Below, piece after piece: positions 8,321 to 15,809 of a stretch of 64,000 bases of DNA. Position 1 is the first letter of the stretch; each line of letters starts with the position of its first letter. This DNA is from Reyranella soli. GTDB taxonomy: Bacteria > Pseudomonadota > Alphaproteobacteria > Reyranellales > Reyranellaceae. The position numbers and the translations under genes were made by a program. Where the stretch lies: contig NZ_BKAJ01000075.1 in the NCBI RefSeq assembly GCF_007992495.1, positions 1 to 64,000 of the forward strand, read 5' to 3'. Below the pieces are notes generated by a model. The model did not search any database. It saw nothing but the letters and a program-made list of their open reading frames with translations, and was not told the origin of the DNA.

Positions 8321-9451
8321 CTAGATGCAGATCGCCTTGAGCGGCGCGAAGCCGTTGAAGGCGACCGACGAGTACGTGGTCGTATAGGCGCCGGTGGCCA
8401 GGATCTCGACCTTGTCGCCAGGCTTCAGCGACAGCGGCAACTTGTACTCGGTCTTTTCATAGAGGATGTCGGCCGAGTCGCAGGTCGGGCCGGCCAGCAC
8501 CACCGGTCCCACGCGCGTGCCGTCACGGCCGGTGCGCAGGCGGTACTTGATGCTCTCGCCCATGGTCTCGGCCAGGCCCGAGAACTTGCCGATGTCGAGA
8601 TAGACCCAGCGCTTGCGGTCGTTGGCCGCCTTGCGCGAGACCAGCACCACTTCGCTCTGGATCACGCCCGCGTCGCCCACCATGGAGCGGCCCGGCTCGA
8701 TGATCACCTCGGGCATGCGGTTGCCGAAGTGACGCACCAGCGCGCGGGTCACCGCCTCGCAGTAGGCCTCGATCGGGTTGACCTCGGCGCGATAGCGCGC
8801 CGGGAAGCCGCCGCCCAGGTTGACCATGCGCAGGTCGACGCCCTCTTCGGCGAGGGCGAAGAACATCTGCGAGACCTGGGCCAGCGCCTTGTCCCACTGC
8901 TCGAGGTCGGTCTGCTGGCTGCCGACATGGAAGGAGATGCCATAGGGGTCGAGGCCCCAGTCCTTGGCCTTGCGCAGCAGGTCCTTGGCCATCTCCGGCG
9001 CACAGCCGAACTTCTTGCTGAGCGGCCACTCGGCGCCACCGCAATCGACCAGCACGCGGCAGAACACGCGCGCGCCCGGCGCGACGCGGACGAGCTTCTG
9101 CAACTCGGCCTCGCTGTCGAAGGCGAACAGGCGCACGCCCTGCTGGTAGGCCCAGGCGATGTCCTTCTCCTTCTTGATGGTGTTGCCGAAGGAGACGCGG
9201 TCCATCGACACGCCGGTCGCCTGCACGAGCTCGATCTCGCCGCGGCTCGCGGTGTCGAACTTGGAGCCGAGGTTGGACAGGCGCGACAGGATCTGCGCAG
9301 CCGGGTTGGCCTTCACGGCGTAGAAGATGTGAGCCGCAGGCAGCAGCTCACGCATGCGCCGGAAGTTGTTCTCGACCACGTCGAGGTCGACCACCAAGCA
9401 CGGCGTCTCGGGCTGCTGCTCTCGGAGATAACGAAAAATACGCTCGGTCAT
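8321..9451 (-). CDS. odc: Ornithine decarboxylase (fold-III PLP, alanine-racemase type)
   Basis: 376 residues, the usual size for short alphaproteobacterial lysine/ornithine decarboxylases. The PLP lysine is in YAVKANP (K48); HVGSQQ (175-180), the glycine-rich phosphate loop GGGFP (213-217), EPGRSM (252-257) and the catalytic-cysteine motif GPTCDSAD (C324, D325) follow, with GAYTTTYSSVAFNGF at the C terminus. It turns ornithine into putrescine for the adjacent homospermidine synthase. The ATG at 9451 is chosen; a TTG seven codons upstream is possible. Some homologues also use lysine. It is preceded by a long leader with an upstream ORF (9539-9664), which suggests translation-coupled control. 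Confidence 0.93.
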   Translation of the reverse strand: MTERIFRYLREQQPETPCLVVDLDVVENNFRRMRELLPAAHIFYAVKANPAAQILSRLSNLGSKFDTASRGEIELVQATGVSMDRVSFGNTIKKEKDIAWAYQQGVRLFAFDSEAELQKLVRVAPGARVFCRVLVDCGGAEWPLSKKFGCAPEMAKDLLRKAKDWGLDPYGISFHVGSQQTDLEQWDKALAQVSQMFFALAEEGVDLRMVNLGGGFPARYRAEVNPIEAYCEAVTRALVRHFGNRMPEVIIEPGRSMVGDAGVIQSEVVLVSRKAANDRKRWVYLDIGKFSGLAETMGESIKYRLRTGRDGTRVGPVVLAGPTCDSADILYEKTEYKLPLSLKPGDKVEILATGAYTTTYSSVAFNGFAPLKAICI

Positions 9452-9700
9452 CGCTGGGGGGTTCCCCGTCAATTCAGGTCAAAGCTGGGTTCGGTGGAGA
9501 GTCGAACGGGACGTACGGCGCCAAACAGGCGGCGTGCGTCAGCCGATACTCGACGGGGTCTCGGTCCGCTGCTGGAGCGGAAGATCGAACGAAGCAGCCC
9601 AGTCGGAGATCACCGGGCAAATGACGGAATAGCGGGGAGCACGCCCCGCGCGGTAAGCAAACATATCAGAAGCTCCTTCCCGGACCCGGCTCGAAGCCGG
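9452..9700 (-). promoter_or_regulatory. Candidate regulatory leader of ornithine decarboxylase (speF-type position)
   Basis: On the minus strand a long untranslated leader precedes the decarboxylase. It contains a hairpin CCGGC/GCCGG with a TCGAA loop (9686-9700), a good ribosome site (9673-9678) and a 41-codon ORF (9539-9664). Inside that ORF is a GC stem (GCGGGG 9632-9637 with CCCCGC 9644-9649). Alphaproteobacterial ornithine decarboxylase genes are known to be preceded by a conserved RNA called the speF motif (Rfam). Position and structure fit, but I cannot confirm a match by eye. Confidence 0.5.
9539..9664 (-). CDS. Upstream ORF / leader peptide of ornithine decarboxylase (41 aa)
   Basis: A 41-codon ORF starting ATG at 9664 with a near-ideal AAGGAG (9673-9678) eight bases upstream. 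It ends 87 bases before the decarboxylase start. The peptide begins MFAYRAGRAPRYSV, is rich in Arg and Pro, and resembles no enzyme. A strong ribosome site on a short ORF directly before a polyamine biosynthesis gene suggests a sensing leader peptide, as in other bacterial ornithine decarboxylase operons where ribosome stalling controls the downstream gene. The open frame extends upstream to 9787, but this ATG is the only start with a ribosome site. Function is inferred from position. Confidence 0.55.
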   Translation of the reverse strand: MFAYRAGRAPRYSVICPVISDWAASFDLPLQQRTETPSSIG

Positions 9701-9873
9701 CGCTGCCAAAAAGAACACTTTCCGTCGTTGCGTAACCACTATGGGCCAGCGGCACGTGCGTTGGGCGTCTTGAATCCGTAAATACAACTAATCGACGCGG
9801 TTACAAGAAGATTCTGCCCCCGCTGGCAAATTTTTGTGTGTCTTGTGTTGGGAAGACCACACGAGGACTCGCA

Positions 9874-11097
9874 TCAGGTGCGCGGCAACGTCGAGCGCGG
9901 CAGACGGATCCACGCGGCGAGCACGGTGAAGGGCACGAGCAAGGCGGCCGAGAGGATCAGCGCGGCCTGCGTGCCGATCAGCGTGGCGATCTTGCCCCAC
10001 ATGAGAGAGCCCACGACCATCGAGCCGAAAAACACCATCTGGTGTACCGCCATGCCTCGCGCCCGCATGAAGTTGGGCAGGATCATCTGCACTGAGGTTC
10101 CGTTGTTGGCGATGACGGTGATCCAGCAGGCGCCCGAGAGCGCCACGCAGGCGCCGACGACGTAGGGCGTCATGACCAGTGCAGCGACCAATGTGGCGGC
10201 GGCGTGCACGCCCATTGCCCAGATGTTGGCACGATCGGGCCCGAGCAGGCGGTTGATCAGCGGCATCGCCATGGCGGCCGCCACGGCGCCGACGCCGAAC
10301 ACGCCGTAGAGGATGCCGAAGGCGAACTCGTCGAGGCCGAGCTCGAAGCGGCCGATCACCGGCAGCAGCGTGCCGATGGCGATGCCGGGCGTGAAGAAGC
10401 AGAGGCCACGGGCGAAAACGGCCTTGAGCTCGCCCGAGTTGCGCACGAAGGCGATGCCCGAGCGGGCGGCCTCCACGAAGCCCTCGCGACGCTGGCTGGC
10501 CCGCGCCTCGGCCGAGCGCTTCCAGCTCGACATGGCGAAGATGACGCCGATGTAGGTGGTGGCGTTGATGGCGAAAAGAAGGAAGACGCCGACCAGGCTC
10601 AGCAGGATCTGGCCGATCACCGGGCCGACGGTGCGGGCGAGGTTGAAGCCCGCGCTGTTGAGCGCGATGGCCGGCCGCAGCATCGGCCCCGACACGATCT
10701 CGGGCACCACGGCGTGCCACGCCGGGGCGTTCATGGCGTTGCCGAGCCCCATGCAGAAGACGAGACCGAGCAGGGTCCAGTGGTCGAGCAGGCCCAGGAA
10801 GGCCAGGACGGCCAGCGCCGCCGCCACGCCCATCATCCAGAACTGGCAGACGATGATGTAGAGCCGGCGGTCGAAGCGGTCGGCCAGCACGCCGGCCGGA
10901 AAGCAGAACAGGAACATCGGCAGCATGTTGGCGGACGCCAGCAGGGCCACGAAGATCGGCTCCGGCGTCAGGCTGGTCATTTCCCAGGCGGCGCCCGTGG
11001 TCGCCATCCAGCCGCCGGTGTTCGACAGGAGATTGGCAGTCCACAGGGCGAGGAAGGCGCGGTTGGCGAGCGGCGCGAACGCCGTGGGATGGCTCAC
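9874..11097 (-). CDS. MFS transporter (EntS/DUF894-type), last gene of the ceramide operon
   Basis: 407-residue major facilitator with about 12 membrane segments. It begins HPTAFAPLANRAFLALWTANLLSNTGGWM, typical of the MFS_3 (EntS-like) exporters, with the cytoplasmic loop motif GVLADRFDRR between TM2 and TM3. The start is a GTG at 11097 that overlaps the stop of the preceding GNAT gene (GTGA, 11094-11097), so it is translationally coupled to it. No substrate can be read from sequence. Its place at the end of the sphingolipid operon makes a lipid or lipid precursor a reasonable candidate, but EntS-type exporters also move siderophores and drugs. Confidence 0.85.
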   Translation of the reverse strand: MSHPTAFAPLANRAFLALWTANLLSNTGGWMATTGAAWEMTSLTPEPIFVALLASANMLPMFLFCFPAGVLADRFDRRLYIIVCQFWMMGVAAALAVLAFLGLLDHWTLLGLVFCMGLGNAMNAPAWHAVVPEIVSGPMLRPAIALNSAGFNLARTVGPVIGQILLSLVGVFLLFAINATTYIGVIFAMSSWKRSAEARASQRREGFVEAARSGIAFVRNSGELKAVFARGLCFFTPGIAIGTLLPVIGRFELGLDEFAFGILYGVFGVGAVAAAMAMPLINRLLGPDRANIWAMGVHAAATLVAALVMTPYVVGACVALSGACWITVIANNGTSVQMILPNFMRARGMAVHQMVFFGSMVVGSLMWGKIATLIGTQAALILSAALLVPFTVLAAWIRLPRSTLPRT

Positions 11098-12239
11098 AAG
11101 AGCTTCTCGTAGATCCGATGCGTCTTGTAGTGCACCCCGCCGACCGAGCGGATGATGTTGTTGGTCGCCTTGTTGTCCTCGAGTATCCAGCCCAGCTCGG
11201 CGCTGGTCTTGCCTATCCGCTTGCCGTTGGCCCTGAGGTGGTCGATCGCCATCATGGCGAGCCCCGCCCCCATCAGCGGATGATTGCGGAACTTCTTCTT
11301 CACACCCATCAGCGGCACGCGCGTGCTGCCGACGCCGGCGATCTTGAGCCGCCACAGGAGCTTCACGAGGTTGATCGGGTTCAGGCTGCCGTTGAACTCC
11401 GCGATCGCCTCGTTGAGGTTGGTCAGGGCCACGATGAAGGCCACCGCCTCGTCGTCGACCTCCACGAACACCGCGAGATCAGGGACGATGACCGGGCCGA
11501 ACGCCTTTGAGGCGTGGTCGATCTCGGCCTGGGTGAAGGGCACGAAGCCCCAGTTGTCGCTCCAGGCGTCGTTGAAGATGCCGACCAGCGTCCTGACCTC
11601 GGCATCGAACATCTTCATGTTGGCGGTGCGCACCTTGACCCGGCCGGCCATGCCGGCGCGCGCCATCAGCTTGGCGCCGATCGTCTCGGGCGCGTTCTGG
11701 ACGTCGTAGTCGTAGGAGAACAGATCCTTGATCTTGGCGTAGCCTTGGGCTTCGACGCGCGCGCCGGCGTACGGCGGGTCGTAGGGCACCAGCAGGACCG
11801 GGCGGCTGTCGAAGCCCCAGACCAGCAGCCCGACCTCCTCGTTGACCGAGAGGCTGAACGGCCCGGTCGCGCGCTTCAGCCCCTTGCCGCGCAGCCAGTT
11901 CTCGGCTGCCGCGAACAGGGCGGCGAAGATCGCGGGATCGTCCTCGGCGGCGAGGCAGCCGAAGTGGCCGGTGTCGTCGGCGTAGCGCTCGAGATAGGCG
12001 CGGTCGATCTGGGCGGCGATGCGGCCGACGACGCGGCGGCCGCGGCGGGCCAGGAAGAACTGCACCTCGACGTGGCCGAACAGCGGGTTCTTGCCAGGCG
12101 TGAAGGCCTCGCGCCGCTCGGAGTCGAGATGCGGGATGTAGCCCTTGTGGCCGGCATAGAGGCGCTTGGGCAGGTCGATGAAGGCTTTGAGGTCGGATTT
12201 GCCGGCGACCGGCGTCACGACGATATCGGAAGAGACCAT
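11094..12239 (-). CDS. GNAT-fold acyltransferase, candidate bacterial ceramide synthase (bCerS/CerS)
   Basis: 381-residue protein with two acetyltransferase-like halves: an N-terminal part (FIDLPKRLYAGHKGYIPHLDSERREAF, then HFGCLAAEDDPAIFAALFAAAENWL) and a C-terminal part ending in WILEDNKATNNIIRSVGGVHYKTHRIYEK, a GNAT-type final strand. It sits in one operon with serine palmitoyltransferase, ACP, acyl-ACP synthetase and a reductase-like SDR. In Caulobacter, the ceramide synthase that acylates the sphinganine amine is an acyl-CoA N-acyltransferase-fold protein encoded near the same genes. By context I propose that role. GNAT homologues in other settings may do something else, so the function is inference. 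Confidence 0.65.
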   Translation of the reverse strand: MVSSDIVVTPVAGKSDLKAFIDLPKRLYAGHKGYIPHLDSERREAFTPGKNPLFGHVEVQFFLARRGRRVVGRIAAQIDRAYLERYADDTGHFGCLAAEDDPAIFAALFAAAENWLRGKGLKRATGPFSLSVNEEVGLLVWGFDSRPVLLVPYDPPYAGARVEAQGYAKIKDLFSYDYDVQNAPETIGAKLMARAGMAGRVKVRTANMKMFDAEVRTLVGIFNDAWSDNWGFVPFTQAEIDHASKAFGPVIVPDLAVFVEVDDEAVAFIVALTNLNEAIAEFNGSLNPINLVKLLWRLKIAGVGSTRVPLMGVKKKFRNHPLMGAGLAMMAIDHLRANGKRIGKTSAELGWILEDNKATNNIIRSVGGVHYKTHRIYEKLL

Positions 12240-12245
12240 TGCTGC

Positions 12246-13178
12246 TCAGGCTACCATGGCCAGCGGCTGCCCACTGTGGAATGACAGCTTTCCGTCAGCT
12301 TCACAGCCCGTGCCGTCCTTGCTGAGGGCGCGCAACTCGACATCGAGCTGCCAGCCTGCCGCTTCACGCTCGATGCGAATGAGGTGATAGCGCGCGCGGC
12401 CGTATTTGCTGTCGGGCGCCGCCGAGGCCGAGGTGACGCCGATCACAGGGATCGGCCCCGCCGGCCCTACGATCCGTGCGACTTCGCTGCGATGATTGTG
12501 ACCGTGCAGGACGAGCTCGCAGCCGACGCGGCGGATCATCGCCTGGAAGGCGGCGGCGTCGGTCAGGCGCTTGAAGCGGCTCTCGGTGGTGAGCGGCGGA
12601 TGGTGGATCAGCACGACGCGGCACAGGCCCTCGCGACCGAGGTCGGCCAGCAGTTTCTCCGTCTTGGTGATCTGCGCCCCGCCCAGCGTGCCGGTGGCGA
12701 AGAAGGGAGGCTTGGGCACCCCGCTCGACAGGCCGACCAGCGCCACCCCCTCGCTGCCGTGGCCGCGTCGGCGCACGGTCGGGAAGATGTCGAAGGCGGT
12801 CGCCGGCGGCTGGCCGTCGCCCGCCATGTAGGCGCCCCACAGGCCGAGGCTCTTGGGCCAGGCGGTGGCGACATAGACGTCGTGGTTGCCGGGGATGACG
12901 GTGACGTCCTGCGGCCCGCCGAGCTCCTTCAGCCAATCGGCGGCGCGGCTGAACTCGCTGGGCAGCGAGATGTTTACAAGATCGCCGGTCAGCGCGATGT
13001 GGTCGGGCTTCTGCCGCTTGATGTCGGCGACGATGCCGGCTAGCGCCTGCGGTACATGGAGACGCGCGCGACGGCGCCACCAGTTCACGTAGCCCGTCGC
13101 CCGCTTGCCCAAGAGCTCGACGGCGCGCGCGGGCGGCATCGGCAGATGCGGATCGGAGAGATGCGCCAGCGTGAACAC
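12246..13178 (-). CDS. Calcineurin-like metallophosphoesterase
   Basis: 310-residue binuclear metallophosphoesterase with all five blocks of the fold: SDPHL (8-12), GDLVN (65-69), GNHD (97-100), LIHHPP (190-195) and HGHNH (225-229). The start is a GTG at 13178. No signal peptide or clear membrane helix, so probably cytosolic or peripheral on the inner membrane. It lies between serine palmitoyltransferase (27 bases) and the ceramide-synthase candidate (6 bases) in the same operon, so a lipid phosphate or nucleotide-lipid substrate is plausible (LpxH, for example, is a member of this superfamily). That link is inference. Confidence 0.85.
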   Translation of the reverse strand: MFTLAHLSDPHLPMPPARAVELLGKRATGYVNWWRRRARLHVPQALAGIVADIKRQKPDHIALTGDLVNISLPSEFSRAADWLKELGGPQDVTVIPGNHDVYVATAWPKSLGLWGAYMAGDGQPPATAFDIFPTVRRRGHGSEGVALVGLSSGVPKPPFFATGTLGGAQITKTEKLLADLGREGLCRVVLIHHPPLTTESRFKRLTDAAAFQAMIRRVGCELVLHGHNHRSEVARIVGPAGPIPVIGVTSASAAPDSKYGRARYHLIRIEREAAGWQLDVELRALSKDGTGCEADGKLSFHSGQPLAMVA

Positions 13179-13204
13179 GATCGTACCGTGACTGGCGCAA
13201 TGAC

Positions 13205-14428
13205 CTAGCGCGCGCCGGCGGCGCGCAGCTGCTTGTCGGGGAGGACGCCGAACTGGCGGCCGATGCCGGTCATCACCTCGACCATGTGGTCGAGCTGCTC
13301 CTTGGTGTGCACGGCGCAGAGCGAGCAGCGCAGCAGCGACACGCCGTTGGGCGTGGCCGGCGGCACGGCGACGTTCACATAGATGCCGGCATCGAGCATG
13401 GCGCGCCAGAAGCCGATGGCGGTCATGCGGTCGGGCAGGTGCACGCCCACGACGGGGCCATGCTCGGGGCCAAGCGTGAAGCCCTGCGCCTTCAGCCCGT
13501 CATAGAGGGTGGCGACGTTGTCCCAGAGCTGGGTACGCAGCTCGGGCCTGGCCTTCACCACGCGCAGCGCCTGGCGCACGGAGGCCACGATCGAAGGCGG
13601 CAGCGAGGCCGTGAACATGTAGGCCCGCACGGTGACGCGCAGGATGTCGAAGTCGGGATCGTCGGAGACGCAGTAGCCGCCGATCGCGCCCAGGGTCTTG
13701 GAGAAGGTACCGACGATGAAGTGGCAGTCGTCGATCACACCCGCCACCTCGCAGAGGCCGCGACCATGATCGCCCAGCGCGCCTAGCGAATGAGCCTCGT
13801 CGATCAGCACGTAGGCGCCATACTTCTTGCAGACATTGACGAAGTCGCCGAGCGGCGCCCTGTCGCCCAACATGGAATAGATGCCTTCGAGCACGACCAC
13901 GCGGTTGCCGGGCTTGTCGCCCAGCCGGCGCAGGCGGGCCTCCAGGCTCGACGGGTCGTTGTGCTTGAAGCGCACGACCTCGGCCTGGGTCATCTTGCAG
14001 GCATCGTAGATCGAGGCGTGGCTGTCGGCGTCGATCAGCAGGAAGTCGTCCGGCCCGGCCAGAGTCGAGATCACGCCGAGATTGGCCTGGTAGCCGGTCG
14101 TGAAGACCATGCAGTGCTTCTTGCCGTAGAACTCGGCGATCTCGCGCTCGAGGGCCACGTGCTCGGTGTAGCTGCCGTTGGCGATGCGCGAGCCGGTCGT
14201 GCCGGTACCCTCGGCTTCGATCGCCTCGATGGCGGCGTCCATGCACGAGCGATCGAAGGTCAGGCCGAAGTAGTTGTTGGTGCCGACCAGCAGGGTCTCG
14301 CGGCCGTTGATGATCGCCTTGGTCGGCGACAGCACCCGCTCCATGCGGATCTGGAACGGGTCGTAGCCGGTCGTGCGGACGTCGCGATACGCGTCGAGCA
14401 GGCCGGCGTGGCGGTCGAAAAGGCCCAT
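13205..14428 (-). CDS. spt: Serine palmitoyltransferase (alpha-oxoamine synthase)
   Basis: 407-residue PLP enzyme that condenses L-serine with an acyl thioester to 3-ketosphinganine, the first step of sphingolipid synthesis. Family features: NNYFGLTFD (51-59), TGTTGSRIANGSYTEH (75-90), DADSHASIYDACKM, LEGIYSMLGD (180-189), DEAHS (210-214) and the PLP lysine in GTFSKTLGAIGGY (K244). Alpha-oxoamine synthases include KBL, ALAS and AONS; the adjacent ACP, acyl-ACP synthetase and SDR genes point to the palmitoyltransferase as in Caulobacter. A GGGAGG ribosome site precedes the ATG. Cytoplasmic. Confidence 0.9.
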   Translation of the reverse strand: MGLFDRHAGLLDAYRDVRTTGYDPFQIRMERVLSPTKAIINGRETLLVGTNNYFGLTFDRSCMDAAIEAIEAEGTGTTGSRIANGSYTEHVALEREIAEFYGKKHCMVFTTGYQANLGVISTLAGPDDFLLIDADSHASIYDACKMTQAEVVRFKHNDPSSLEARLRRLGDKPGNRVVVLEGIYSMLGDRAPLGDFVNVCKKYGAYVLIDEAHSLGALGDHGRGLCEVAGVIDDCHFIVGTFSKTLGAIGGYCVSDDPDFDILRVTVRAYMFTASLPPSIVASVRQALRVVKARPELRTQLWDNVATLYDGLKAQGFTLGPEHGPVVGVHLPDRMTAIGFWRAMLDAGIYVNVAVPPATPNGVSLLRCSLCAVHTKEQLDHMVEVMTGIGRQFGVLPDKQLRAAGAR

Positions 14429-14470
14429 GCTATCCAGGCCTCCCTGTAGTTGAGATTACGCGCCTAAATC

Positions 14471-14821
14471 CTACGATTGGGCCCGCAGGTCCCGGATCGT
14501 GTCGGCGAGCTGGTCGACCGTATGGATCTCGGCGACGACGCTCATCGGAATCGAGACGTCGAAGCGGTCCTCCAGCTCCATGACCATGTCCATGATCGCG
14601 AGCGAATCGATGGTGAGGTCCTTGGCGATCACGGTGTCGCCGGCGATCGGCTTCTCACCGGTCTGGTAGGGTTCGAGATGGACGCAGATCTCCCGAATCA
14701 CCTCGGCGCGCGAAACGCCGCGCGTCAGGGTAAGGGTATCGGCGATGCCGTCGTTTTCGACGGTCAGTTCGTGGGCGGTGCGCAAAAGCGGCTCCAAAGG
14801 TCTCGGGGAAAGACAACGCAT
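14471..14821 (-). CDS. acpR: Dedicated acyl carrier protein of sphingolipid synthesis
   Basis: Acidic carrier protein with the phosphopantetheine attachment site in LTIDSLAIMDMVMELEDRF (Ser about 73 of 116). The C-terminal 80 residues are a four-helix ACP domain; the first 35 are a poorly conserved extension, so a later start is possible. It is not the housekeeping AcpP: it lies between serine palmitoyltransferase and the reductase-like SDR, as acpR does in Caulobacter, where it carries the acyl chain supplied by an acyl-ACP synthetase. Symbol assigned by synteny. Confidence 0.85.
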   Translation of the reverse strand: MRCLSPRPLEPLLRTAHELTVENDGIADTLTLTRGVSRAEVIREICVHLEPYQTGEKPIAGDTVIAKDLTIDSLAIMDMVMELEDRFDVSIPMSVVAEIHTVDQLADTIRDLRAQS

Positions 14822-14882
14822 GAGTGCCAGAAAGGGCGATTCCTTGTGAAATGACAATTTGTTACGCCGTATTTCACAAGCT

Positions 14883-15809
14883 CTAGAGCCATCCCTGCCG
14901 CCGGTACCACAAGATCGTCTCGCGAAAGCCCCCTGCCAGGTCATGCCCGGGATGGAACCCCAGGACCCCGGCCAGGCGCCGGTCGTGCACCGTCCAATCG
15001 GCGTGGAAGATTTCCTTCACCTTGTCGGGGGTCAGGATCTGCACGGAGCCGCCCAGCGAATTGTTCAGGGCGTTCACCCGCGCCAGCAGCGCCATCACCG
15101 GCCGTGGAATGGCAAGCGACAGAGCCCGTCGCCCGACCGCCTCGCCCGCCAGCCGCGCCATGTCGCGATAGGAGTAGCCGCCCTCCTTGCCGTCATCGAT
15201 TTCGTAGATCGAGGGCGGCGGCGGCTGGTTGAGGGCGAGCGCCAGCGCTTCGGCGAGGTCGGCGACGTGGATCAGCGACAGCCGGGCATCGGCCCCCTTG
15301 GGCCGCGGCGCCAATCCGCCGGCCACGCTGCGGAAGTAGGCCAGGGTCTCGCGGTCGCCGGGTCCGTAGACCGCCGGTGCACGCACCGTGAGCCAAGGTC
15401 CCGATCGGCCGGCAACGACCTCCTCCGCCGCGCGCTTGCTGGCGGCGTAGGGTGAGAGCTGCGGCTCGCGCGCCGCCAGCGATGACAGAAGAAGGAATCG
15501 GGCGTCGGGCGCCAGCGCCGACAGCAGCGCCGTGCCGTCGCGGTTCACAGTCAGGAAGTCGGCGGGCCGCCGCGCCTTTATAAGGCCGGCGGCGTGGACG
15601 ACGGCGTCGGCACCCGCGACCAGCCGCTTCAGCGCAGCCTCGTCTGAAAGATCACCCAGGACCATGTCGGCGGCGATGCCCTCGAGCGACGGCAAGGGCG
15701 ACCAGCGGCGCACCAGCAACCGGAGACGAAAACCGCGACGGGCAAGAGCGGCAACGAGATGAGGGCCGACGAAACCGGTAACCCCGGTAACTGCGACCAG
15801 TGTTGTCAC
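14883..15809 (-). CDS. cerR: NAD-dependent epimerase/dehydratase-like SDR, candidate 3-ketosphinganine (ceramide) reductase
   Basis: 308-residue extended short-chain dehydrogenase. The nucleotide-binding motif GVTGFVG is at 9-15; VHAAGLIKARR, the catalytic YxxxK (SPYAASKRAAEE) and VRAPAVYGPGD follow in order. In Caulobacter, cerR encodes this type of protein and reduces the 3-keto group in ceramide synthesis. The start is a GTG at 15809 that overlaps the stop of the acyl-ACP synthetase gene (15806-15809), so translation is coupled. A longer reading frame upstream only overlaps that gene. Function by homology type plus synteny. Confidence 0.82.
   Translation of the reverse strand: MTTLVAVTGVTGFVGPHLVAALARRGFRLRLLVRRWSPLPSLEGIAADMVLGDLSDEAALKRLVAGADAVVHAAGLIKARRPADFLTVNRDGTALLSALAPDARFLLLSSLAAREPQLSPYAASKRAAEEVVAGRSGPWLTVRAPAVYGPGDRETLAYFRSVAGGLAPRPKGADARLSLIHVADLAEALALALNQPPPPSIYEIDDGKEGGYSYRDMARLAGEAVGRRALSLAIPRPVMALLARVNALNNSLGGSVQILTPDKVKEIFHADWTVHDRRLAGVLGFHPGHDLAGGFRETILWYRRQGWL

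Noticed and set aside
9665-9787. Longer version of the leader ORF before ornithine decarboxylase
   Set aside because: The extension has no ribosome site; only the ATG at 9664 with AAGGAG is a credible start.
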